Below, in pieces: positions 54,467 to 64,000 of a stretch of 64,000 bases of DNA (positions are counted from its first letter, which is position 1; each line of letters starts with the position of its first letter). The notes beneath the pieces are model-generated. The model was not told the origin of the DNA and searched no databases. It saw nothing but the letters and a program-made list of their open reading frames with translations. This DNA comes from Patiria pectinifera (lineage: Eukaryota > Echinodermata > Asteroidea > Valvatida > Asterinidae): contig CM057135.1 of NCBI GenBank assembly GCA_029964075.1, positions 32,911,366 to 32,975,365 of the forward strand. Reading direction: 5' to 3'. The translations under genes were made by a program, and so were the position numbers.

Positions 54467-55429
54467 CGCATTTCCATCAGAGTATTCGACTGAATAAAAG
54501 TGTCAATTTTGATGTTTTCTGGCAGCACTGATACTAGTTTTAAGAACGTCAGATTTTGCAGACAAGATATAGTTGTGCCAAGTGAATTTAGGTAATTATT
54601 TAGACTTTAATTTAATTAAATGTTTCAATTTGCAAGTTTGAATTTACCAAAGTTATCTTGGTAGGATTTACAGATTTTAAGAAGTGAGATTTTCTGCCAA
54701 AACTTCAACCAATATTTTGGTCGGACAAGTCCAATTTCAAAGCAACTTTTTTCTTTATCTACCTTGTACTCAGAAAGATAGAGTTTTTGGTATTCTCTTA
54801 GTAAATTTTGCACTTAATTTTGTTCTCCCTTTTTCTGACAAAGTTTACGTACATTTTGTACAGTAAAAAGTCAATATGTTACATGTCTCAAACAGTCCTG
54901 ATGTATATGGGCAAATACACAAACGGTTTCTTTCAGTGGAGAAGAGTGATCGCAATTTTTTCTTTGTGCCATCATAAATATCTCCAACAAAGCTGTTGTA
55001 CTGTGCACTCAATGTACATGTACATCATTTAATTTGTGCACTCAATGTGCATGATGTACATGTTAATGTACGTGATGTACATGTTACAATCTAAAACAAC
55101 CCACACATTTTGATTGGGAGTTTTACGAGAGAGAAATTGGTTGGACTGAAACACATTTGCAGGTTTTCTTTTGGGTTTCTCTTGATTTCACACAGTGTTT
55201 CAATACTGAGTGATCGTTTTTGTCTTTTCTACGGACATCTGGCCAAACTCTTTTTTCAATACGCAATTTGCACACTAAGTGATTGCTAGCCGATGAAGTT
55301 ACTGGCTCCTCGTACTTTTGTCGAAGGAGTTTTTTGGGGGGGATTTTGAGGGGGAGTATTTTGTTTTTACTCCCCATTTTCAACCCAATGTGCCCTTCTG
55401 AAGAACCATGCTATTTCCTGGCTAATGTG

Positions 55430-55710
55430 CAGTGGCGTAGCTCATGGGGATGGGAGGGGCCTTCTAACATTTGGAGGGGGCTGTCTGTCCAATTGGACAA
55501 AATGGGATCTATCAAAATCCCATGCTCGGCCCATATTTTGGCCAACTCAAGACCGGTCCAAAAAATGAAGCCACAAACAAGGCGACCGGCCATGTACATT
55601 CAAATGATAATTTCAAATTTCATGTTGGCCCCACATGGACAATTGCATGGGCTTTAATTTGCCCCCTCCTGTTTTGTTGTGGCCCCTCCTTCATTCTAGC
55701 TACGCCACTG
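55430..55710. mobile_element. hAT-like MITE with CAGTGGCGTAGCT ends
   Basis: 281 bp with ends CAGTGGCGTAGCT and AGCTACGCCACTG. Flanking 8-mers CTAATGTG and TTGATGTG agree at six of eight positions, consistent with an aged 8-bp target duplication. It is inside the left inverted arm and absent from the right arm. Confidence 0.8.
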
Positions 55711-55917
55711 TTGATGTGGTGGCAATCTGCCCCTCAGCATCCTCAGAAGCTGTGGCATCATCATGACACAGGGACAGCCTTGTCCCGCCATGGCCATCCA
55801 TGGTCAAGTTTAATTGAAGTTTTCATTAATTCATGCACTGTACAATGACAACATACATCCTCATCTGTTTTTGCTTGCTAAACCCACATGTGTATCATGG
55901 CATTCGGAGTAAACATA

Positions 55918-56501
55918 CAGGGAGAGTCAAAAAGAAAGTGACCTGGATTAACAATTTTTGTTCTTAAAGAGCAATCAAATTTGAAATTTGATACATGCAC
56001 ATCAATGAAACACGTCTTTATTACTGAAATTGATCCATTCTACCAGAAGAACCTATTTTTCTAGCTGTTCATGGAATGGGATATTACAAAACCGGCAATC
56101 AAATACAGATCAGATTTGAGTCAAGATTGAACCATTTGTACTGTCCAAATTTGTGAATATGAAGAACAGGTCCACTCTTTTTTCCTGATAAACTGGTGAC
56201 AACTTTTGTCTGTTTTCGTTTGCAAGTCTTCGTTCATTCATGGAGGTGGGAAAATTTCCATATTTCATTTGATTTAGTAGAACGGCAAATGACTAATGGT
56301 GGACAGTTGAATTTTGTGATTTTTTAAAATTAAATTTAGACATAACTTAGGAATAGAGTCCGGAAATTACGTGAAATTTTCACAGTTACTAGTCAATAAC
56401 GTGTACTTTATCCCTATGTTATTTGTATGAAATAGAGTGATCCAAACATTTTTTCAAAACATGTTTTTCTAATTTTGTCACTTTCTTTTTGACTCACCCT
56501 G
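55918..56501. mobile_element. TA-flanked non-autonomous element (Tc1/mariner-like)
   Basis: 584 bp between TA at 55916-55917 and 56502-56503. The ends CAGGGAGAGTCAAAAAGAAA and the complement of TTTCTTTTTGACTCACCCTG (CAGGGTGAGTCAAAAAGAAA) form a 26-bp inverted repeat with two mismatches. When it is removed the left arm of the large inverted duplication joins up with the right arm sequence. No transposase frame is intact. Confidence 0.88.
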
Positions 56502-56559
56502 TACTGCTATATGCCTACATTACAACAGATATTGCACATTTATGCTCACATGCAAACCT

Positions 56560-57030
56560 AGGCAGGCCCCAGGACAAATTTAATGGCAGTTTCTGAGATT
56601 GATTCTGAAACAAGACGCTTGCTACGTAGAAAGAATTTCAGTGATGTTTAGGCAACGCACCATGCAAAACTGGGCAAACATCTAGGATTGTTTCTCCTTT
56701 TTTTCTCCTTTGAACATTCAAAGTGATGAAGTGGTATTTATACCGAGTGGTATTTATACATCACAAATTGATGTCGGCCACAAATTTAAAAAATATTCTG
56801 CGGGTACATTCATGTAGTGCCAAGGATTGACAGAGTCATTTGTGGCTAAGATTTTCCTGGTTTTTATTTTTCACCTTTTTTCCTGATCTGTTCATATCAA
56901 TAAGAAATGAGGCCCCTGAATTTTTGGCCGTCTTATTTCGTTCCAAACCGCCAACTACATGAAATCAGATATTATTTAATCAGCGAAACTGCCATTCATT
57001 TTAAGATTTATCCTGGGACCCGCCCCTTAC
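56560..57030. mobile_element. TIR element with GGCAGTTTC-containing ends
   Basis: AGGCAGGCCCCAGGACAAAT...AATGGCAGTTTC at the left matches the reverse complement of GAAACTGCCATTCATT...TAAGATTTATCCTGGGACCC at the right. Ends are approximate. It is also absent from the right inverted arm. Confidence 0.7.
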
Positions 57031-58172
57031 AACCTATAAGACAAGACCGACCTTTCACTTTTAACCACTAAAAAAAGCAACGTAAAAGAGTACTAATTTT
57101 ACAGGCTAAACATGTCTTTCTTGGGACAATGTTATAAAATGTATCCCTCTTGCAGTTGCATAGAGCCTGGTGTACCTACATGTACATGACCTGAGATCAA
57201 ACCAAGTGACGTCAACACAATCGCTAAGTCCTAGTTATTTCAGATCTCTCTGAGTTGACCCCAGCAAATTTAGGTTTTACTGTAAGTTAGGAACATCATA
57301 ATAATGCCTTCTTGCAAAGATATTCCTGACAAAATTAAATGTACATTTATGTACCTGTCCAAGTTGGCTATCAACTTCTTTATTTTGAATCGCATTGTGG
57401 TTTATAGAACAAACCCTGTGAAGGCAAAATACACCCCTTTTTCCAAGTGTGCTGACTATATTCCTCTGACTTAAAATCTGACTGTTCTTTTTTGGCTAAA
57501 AAAATGTAATTTCATTTGATATCCTGACTTGATCGTTTAAGAGTTTCTTTTACTCATTAATTCAGCCTTGTCAAAAGCAACTTTATTTGTAGTGTTGAAC
57601 ACTTTAATTTGTAGAGCTGGGCACGTTTGTTTAGTTTAGGTACCTACATTTATAACTTGGTTAACTATTATATTGCTCAGATTTTTGACCCTACGTACAA
57701 TTTTGTGTAATTTACATCAAGTTTTATTCACTGTTCACTGCATTAAACTACTCAAAAATGTTCTCATCGACTTTCTTCAGCAGAACTGACATGAAATGCA
57801 ATGAATCATTATTTATGACGAGGAAAAAAAGATTTAAGATGCTACATGCCGGGCTCAATTTAAAAAAAGTACATTTAAACCTTTGTGAAGGATTTATTCA
57901 ATGCAACATTGAATTAAGAAAGTTTGCTGAAATTTAACTTTAGTAGACTTGTTTATATTACCTTTTAGCGTTTAACTTTTGTTTAAAAAAAAGGAAGAAA
58001 TTACTGAGATTTTTTGGTCAATTTTAAAGAGATTTTAAGCGATTGCACATTTCTTACTGAAAGACCTGTCCTACATGTGTACCGTTTTTTTCCCTGCAAC
58101 CCTCTTAGTACTAAACTGAATCTTAACTTGACCTGAGCAATGACTAGGAAAACCTTTGACTTTTCTTTTTAA
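57031..58172. other. Non-coding region, nothing recognised
   Basis: AT-rich sequence with no gene or clear repeat. It has no counterpart in the right inverted arm and may contain further insertions whose ends I could not find. Confidence 0.4.
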
Positions 58173-58467
58173 CCCTTTAGTGACCTTAGCCGCCCGAGGC
58201 GGCGAGAACTGAATTGCCTGTAATGCCAAAGGAGGACCAGCATTCTTAACCTGGCCATCTTTTTATTCTTCTGTTTAGCTATTTTGGTATTTGATAAAAA
58301 TCACAACTAACAAAGTTGCCTCGAATAGGAACTGCATTTACAGCTTGCAGGATTTTTGTCAGTTAGTTTAGCATGTAAATAAGTCGCAACTCACAATACC
58401 AGCCTTATTAGACAATGCACTTGGAGAACTAGCGTTGTACACCGAGAGAAGTGTGGTCACTAAAGGG
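58173..58467. mobile_element. TTAA-flanked MITE with CCCTTTAGTGACC ends (piggyBac-like)
   Basis: 295 bp between TTAA at 58169-58172 and 58468-58471. The ends CCCTTTAGTGACC and GGTCACTAAAGGG are a perfect 13-bp inverted repeat. A short stem GCCGCC-CGA-GGCGGC lies just inside the left end (58189-58203). CCC-type ends next to TTAA are typical of piggyBac elements. No open frame of interest. Confidence 0.92.
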
Positions 58468-59299
58468 TTAAAGCATGGAGCATAGCTAGTCTTCAGTCTG
58501 TGGCAATACCAACATGTGTCCTGAAAGATCTTCACCTTATTTGACAAATGACACCCAATGGTTACACCGTCATGCCAAAAACTATATTTCTAGAATTGTA
58601 TTGGTTGAGAATCAGTCTAATTCTTTGAACTCTTGGGGATGCTTTTTGTTTGAAGGGATCCCTTGAAAATGCATTGGAAGACGTGCATCTGAATGATACA
58701 CGTTTGAGGTTGCTTACATGTACATGCAAAGTACATCTCAAGGATCAATGGTTTGAAACTTTAAACTTATGCACAGATGTGCATCAAACCAGATCGGTTT
58801 AAGCATTAATTCAAAGATTTATGAAATTTTGAGGATATATTTTATGGCAAGTAGCACCGATTTTTTGTTACATTTTTGTAAAACCTACTCATTGACTTTG
58901 TTTCTTAGCAGCAAGTTGTACACTGGTCAGATATCAGACTAAGATCCAATTACTGCTCTCTGACGAGACGTTGTACAAACGATATACATTTACTGCTACA
59001 TTTTCAAGTGCATATGATCAAATTTGGTCTGAAAGGTAGGGTACAATTTTCTTTTCCAGGCTGGCGCACAAAAGTACAAACTGGTTATTAAGAATATATT
59101 CAATTGAAAATCGCAAATTTTGATTGCGTCAGAGCTAAGGTGAAGATCTCTCAGGAATCTCAAAGACATTCAGAGTTAAATGTCTTCATTTATAAAACTT
59201 ATTCTTTGCATAAAGAATACAAACATGTGGATATAAGGCATGACATTTGCTTTTAGCTTTCCATGAGCAAAAATAAAGTGAAGCTTTTGCTGCAAGCCT

Positions 59300-61268
59300 A
59301 GATATACAAAGGCTTCATTGAAAGTCGATTCATATCACACTTTGCCTAGATTTTCAATGCAAAGAAATGAACACATCAGATCACAATTTTGTGATCACAA
59401 AACGGTCCTTTTAAATAGACCTGGTAGGGGATTCCCCCATGCAACCACCTATCAGGTGGGTGATGAATCTATGGGAGGCTGCAGTGATTGCTCAAGCCCA
59501 AGGTTTCATCCAATTATAGGATTGGAGTGCAGAGGTCCGAACATTTGACCATGAGTTGAGTAGCAGCACTTTGAGCGCTTGCAGTGAGTGTCGAGTCCAG
59601 AAAGTTTGCTGAGATTGAGTGAGATGTTTGCGCACCAATACACTGGTTGCATCTCTGTATGATTGTAGGACTCAATGGACACTCATAAGAAGAGTATTGA
59701 CAGCTCTTTGTCAATATCAAAAGTTTATGAGGACTGACCAATTCCTAGAATTGTCATGTCAATGCCTTGATCAAATTTTGATTACAGATGACAAATAGCA
59801 GATTTTTTGTTTCTCTTACTTTCTTTTAAGTGCCAAATTGAGGCTAATTGGTATTGCCACAGACTGAAGACTATAATGCACAATACTGTTTTCCTGTAAT
59901 GCAGACAGATAGCGTTTACTCCTAGCCATGAGATACACATTTTACCGTTGGGTTTAGCAAGCAATGAGGATGTACACAGTGCATGAATTCATTCTACAAA
60001 CTTCAATTAAACTTACCATGGATCCATCTGGCAGGACTGGCTCCCTGTGTCTGACACCACAGCTTCTATTTGTTAGGATGCAGGGGGCCTTTTTTGTCCA
60101 CCACATCTTCCATCTGGCCAGGAAGCAGCATGGTTCTCCCCCTCTGCACACCAGGACTTCTCCCTACAATTTGAAGAGTTTGGCCTTCTCTCCTTTTTCT
60201 CTCAATTTCTGAATTTTTCTCTCAATTTCTGATTTTTTTTTTACTGCTGTTCTGATGATAAATATGATGGCACTGGCCCATTCTTTGATTTATTAGATAG
60301 ACTTTGTTTCCTTTGTGTTTTCATAAGAGCTTTTTTTATTTTTAAAAGTCACATTTAAGTTGCTTTGAAATAAGGGATGCTTTTCTTTTTTTCACATTTT
60401 TTCCCTTTTTTTTCTATTTCACCAAAATCTAGTATTTTGAATGACATAATACGGAAAGATAATATTTGAGGCAGGGAAGCTGCCTTTTTGAAATTTAGGA
60501 GTTTTGAATATTATTGGTTTTTTTGTAGGTTTATCAACTCATGTGCTGCCAAAAACTCAAACATTATTTTAAGTTTGCAAAGATTAATTTAAGTGCTACA
60601 TCAGATGCTGAATTTAGAGAAGATTTAACTTTTGATACAGTTAATTTTAATGGATTTCTATTTGCTATTATTTCCTTATAGTTTTTATCCGTGCATGTCT
60701 AAGATTTGAACACACTCTATGAGAGAACTGATTGTACATGATGACACAATAAAAGGCAATGAGATTTCAGAGTTATACCATGGAAGTTATTCACATAAAT
60801 AGCGGCTGAAACACCTGTCCGAAAATCAAACCGCATTGAAAAACATCAGATTATACCAGCAACAGTACCCATTTGGTAGCAGATCATTTGGATCAACATG
60901 ATGCCATGGAACTATTGAAATGCAAGCAGGACATCAAGAGTAGATGCTCGATTAATCTCTAGATTTGCAATCTCCAGATTGATAGATGGTACATAATTTC
61001 CACAGCAACACTCAGTAAAGAAACAGCCAAAAAGACATCTCCTTCGCAGAAAGGCAAACTGATTGTCAAAGTTCAAAAGGATCCTTACCACGTTGAAGTC
61101 AACCAAGTCATCCACGATTATCCAGACCACAAGATCAGGAAGTTAGCACACACCTTGAACAACTGACCACTCGCCAATGCAGATAGGGACGACCCACCAG
61201 ACAAGCCGGCATCTGCGGGCGGGGAACACCGCACATGCACGCCCCGGGGGGACTTGCATGCGTTGGGC
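59300..61268. repeat. Right arm of the large imperfect inverted duplication
   Basis: Outer end GCCCAACGCATGCAAGTCCC (minus strand, from 61268) corresponds to GCCCAACACATGCAAGTCCC at 53578. The match goes on as described for the left arm. The inner limit near 59300 is uncertain because similarity fades. This arm appears free of the four nested elements found in the left arm, so it is closer to the ancestral unit. The minus-strand frame at 60912-61130 and the plus frame at 53535-53822 lie in the matching parts, but most differences between them change amino acids, so I do not call them genes. Confidence 0.7.
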
Positions 61269-62865
61269 TCGAGCATATCAGAACATTGCCTGTTGGTTAA
61301 ACGTCAAGTATATTGGTTGGTTACTCAACAAATTATCATAAAAGATTATGTAATGTACATGTATGTACAGCCAGCACTGGAAGCATCATTTTTTTATTGT
61401 TCGATTTTAGAGCGAGGATAAACTTTTGATCATTAGCACTCAGTAAGTAATGAACAGTGGTTTAGCATTTGTTTTTGTATTGCTTGACAAATGAACAAGT
61501 GAAAACTGGATTCTTGAGGTTGTCAACATGCGCGCTTATGCAAAAAAAGCTACGTGTAAAGGAAACTGTCAAATAACAGTTATTTTTGCTATTTTGTGAG
61601 TGTTTTCGCTTTGAAATGGAAAATACGCAGTTTGCAACTTTTTGGAAAATGTGTGATTAACGCCAATATTTTTCATTCACAGCCAAACTTTGTCTTAATA
61701 CATTGGACCAGTGCTGGCTATACTTGATAAACAAAAGCTGGGTACAAGATTGGCATGGCTGCTGATAGTAGTCGCTAAGGTATGATGTACTGGAAAATGC
61801 ATCAAGTATTTTGAAAAACTCATTTGTGAAGACAAATTTGGAGATATAGAAACAAAACCTTAATTTTGTATATTTGTTGGCAACATTGGATTTTTTTGAC
61901 AGAGTATTTCCAGCTCATAGTTTTAATGCAAGGTAATTTGGATTTTTGGGAATCTAAAACAGTTTTTGATTTAAATTTGAACCAAATTTTAGTCTAAATG
62001 AGAGATTTTGGGTTCAATACAGCAAATATCAAAAGTTTGGTTCAAAGAAGTGGGTTCAAATTGCGCGCAAACATAGTTTGTTTTTAAAGAATTTTGTTCG
62101 AGAGAAACCAATCTTGCACCCAGCTATTACCAATCAGGCAATGCCATTAAGAAATATTTCAGATTAAAATATCAATTCAACGTAACCAGCTCTCTCTGTT
62201 ATAAACATTGTATCATAAACATTTCTCTACGAGAGGACTTTCTGCATTTTGAGCAGTCTTTGGCTTTAGCGAATCTTGTCCAAGAAATTGTTTGATTCTT
62301 TCAAGAATGCACCAAAAAAGAATACAACTTTAGGAAATTGAAATGCAGCGCTTAAACTGTCTATTTTTTTTTTCAATAATTGACCGTTTCAAGCTAATGA
62401 ATAGAACTGAATATGGTCAATGAAACCATTGCCTAATCACTTTTATGAACTGCGCCTAAACAACTGATTGCTGTGAGAGGCTGGTTACGTGGCATTTGTA
62501 GAGGCCTCTCCTCCATTTTCATAACTTGTGGTTTGATTTGATCTCAGCTATGAGTGTCATCAATTGTATATCCACCAAAAAAGAAAAGCACATTTTGAAG
62601 GCTTTTCTGCAACACTTTTCTTTGCAGACAAAATTTTAGAGGATCATGTCCCATTTTTTTGTTAAATACATGATGACTTTTGCACTTCTCCATCATCAAA
62701 TACTGTGAACGACAAATATTGCGTCAGCTTTTCAATATTCTTGACGTCTTTCAAACTGTGGTTACCCGAGGCAACCCATTTTGCATAAAGGCCACAGAGG
62801 TGATTTCTGAAGACCTCTAGTGACCTTGAGGAGAAAGAGACCTCTACTTCTTAAATATAAGACGT
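61269..62865. other. AT-rich non-coding region
   Basis: No gene, RNA or repeat recognised. GTACATGTATGTACA-type words continue at 61356-61370. Confidence 0.4.
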
Positions 62866-63345
62866 CTTTTCAAAAGAGTTCCATTTCAAACAAGTTCCGT
62901 TTCGAAAGAGTTCCGTTTCGACAGAGTTCCGTTTCAAAAGAGTTCCGTTTCAAAAGAGTTCAGTATCGAAAGAGTTCCGTTTCGAAAGAGTTCCGTTTCA
63001 AAAGAGGTCCTTTTCAAAAGAGAGTCATTTCATAAGAGTTCCGTTTCAAGAGTTCCATTTCAAAAGAGTTCCGTTTCAAAAGAGTTCCGTTTCAAAAGAG
63101 TTCCGTGTCAAAAGAGTTCCGTTTCATAAGAGTTCCGTGTCAAAAGAGTTCCGTTTCAAATCAGTTCTGTTTCAAAAGAGTTCCGTTTCAAAAGAGTTCC
63201 GTTTCAAAAGAGTTCTGTTTCAAAAGAGTTCTGTTTCAAATCAGCTCGTTTCAAATGAGTTCTGTTTCAATTGAAAAGAGATCCGTTTCAAAAGAGTTCC
63301 ATTTCCATATAGTTCAAGTTCAAGAGAGTTCCATTTCATAAGGGT
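62866..63345. repeat. 15-bp minisatellite (TTTCAAAAGAGTTCCG)
   Basis: About 30 units of AAAAGAGTTCCGTTTC-type, mostly 15 bp with some 14- or 16-bp and a few longer steps. Variants include CGAAAGAG, CATAAGAG, CAAATCAG and TTCTG. Because 15 bp is five codons, the array stays open and reads as repeats of KEFRF/KRVPF, but there is no start context or conserved flank to suggest a gene. Confidence 0.93.
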
Positions 63346-64000
63346 GTATTTCACAAGTCAGTTCAGAGCTGAGGTATAATCTCATGATGGGTCCGATGGT
63401 GATCTCATGATCTGTGGCGCATGACTAGTCCATGTATATATTGCTCTCATTTCTCAGCAGTTCTCCAAACATTTGGGCCGACCGTTGTAGATACACAGGT
63501 TCGGGAGTGGAGTGTCGAAAGTCACACTTTCTCAAATCAGGGAAAAACACAGCTTTCTCAAGACGCTTCTGAGGACATCCATGCGTCTAGCAAAACGAAA
63601 ATTTCACATCTCACGACACACTGAGATTGAGAGTAGAAAGGTTCCAGGTGATTATTATGGAGGGAGACACAATTGTTCTTGTACAAGTCCTGCTGTCCGT
63701 GTTGTAGCTCGTGAAGTCCATGTAGTCAATATGCAGATCCAATGGAGATGTACATGTACAGGGGAGTATCTTTGAAGAGATATCAGTGTTGCTGAATGGC
63801 ATCTCACAACAGCCAGGCAAGAGAGATCTCCAGATCATCTCAGACTGTTTCATGTTGGCTTTCAGGAATCAGTGGTTGTGATCGGTAGTCAGATTTCCTG
63901 CGACTGAAACTGGGGCAGCTTATCTGATTCAATGCTGATTGCTTGCAAGTCAAGGGGCAGCTTGCTGTAGTGACATCCAGCAGTTTGAGAAAGATGAACT
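63346..64000. other. Window end, no gene recognised
   Basis: Short open frames on both strands without recognisable domains. GATGTACATGTACA occurs at 63748. An exon of a gene lying beyond the window cannot be excluded. Confidence 0.35.

Larger units (their letters stand above)
53578..58720. repeat. Left arm of a large imperfect inverted duplication
   Basis: Segments of this arm match the reverse complement of about 59300-61268 in order: 53578-53825 against 60990-61268, 53845-53925 and 54065-54170 against 60690-60990, 55740-55917 against 59900-60090, 56502-56560 against 59860-59900, and TAGTCTTCAGTCTGTGGCAA at 58489 against 59873. The arm is longer than its partner largely because of nested elements (55430, 55918, about 56560 and 58173). 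Differences are mostly substitutions, so the duplication is old. Confidence 0.75.

Noticed and set aside
53535-61130. Plus frame 53535-53822 and minus frame 60912-61130 as homologous small proteins (both with NFDN and F-L-T/R-K/R)
   Set aside because: They lie in matching parts of the inverted duplication, but most differences change amino acids and stops interrupt the frame on one side, which fits non-coding homology.
62820-63341. Frames with repeated KEFRF/KRVPF as a repeat protein gene
   Set aside because: The 15-bp period of a minisatellite trivially keeps a frame open; there are no splice sites, start context or unique coding flanks.

Overview
The window looks like genomic DNA from a marine invertebrate deuterostome. 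An echinoderm such as a sea star is my best guess, but no gene here settles the taxon. Reasons: split genes with GT-AG introns, a single-exon RING/B-box/NHL TRIM gene, an intronless class A GPCR, tandem GM2-activator-like genes, tRNA-derived SINEs, very many short non-autonomous DNA transposons, and low gene density. There is no sign of prokaryotic or viral gene organisation. One assembly gap of exactly 500 N lies at 16316-16815.

Layout. 1-4572: repeat-rich intergenic DNA with a 16-bp tandem repeat, a tRNA-like sequence and two inverted-repeat elements. 4573-6513 (+): single-exon TRIM protein of the RING, B-box 1, B-box 2, coiled-coil, NHL type. 6514-12812: AT-rich intergenic DNA, with a small TA-flanked element just past the GPCR stop. 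12813-14204 (-): intronless orphan class A GPCR, 463 aa. 14688-15032 (-): possible immunoglobulin-like exon fragment. 16816-22866 (+): the last 13 visible exons of RAD50, cut by the gap. 24100-34225: an approximately 5-kb tandem duplication, each copy holding a four-exon GM2-activator-like gene on the minus strand. 34.2-64 kb: no gene I can name; this is dense with TIR elements, internal duplications, a large inverted duplication (about 53.58-61.27 kb) and a 15-bp minisatellite (62.87-63.35 kb).

The genes show no operon-like or pathway link. RAD50 (DNA break repair) and the GM2A-like pair (lysosomal or secreted lipid transfer) are convergent neighbours. The most informative structure is the GM2A-like tandem duplication. 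Four mobile insertions in the downstream copy have empty or near-empty counterparts in the upstream copy, so target-site duplications and relative timing can be read directly. The downstream copy has also lost 52 bp at the end of exon 3. That removes three of the eight framework cysteines and breaks the frame, so it is probably a pseudogene or a truncated product.

I did not find a complete, previously undescribed gene system. The best unexplained candidate is the large inverted duplication, which starts on both sides with a conserved GC-rich head and carries nested younger elements in one arm only.
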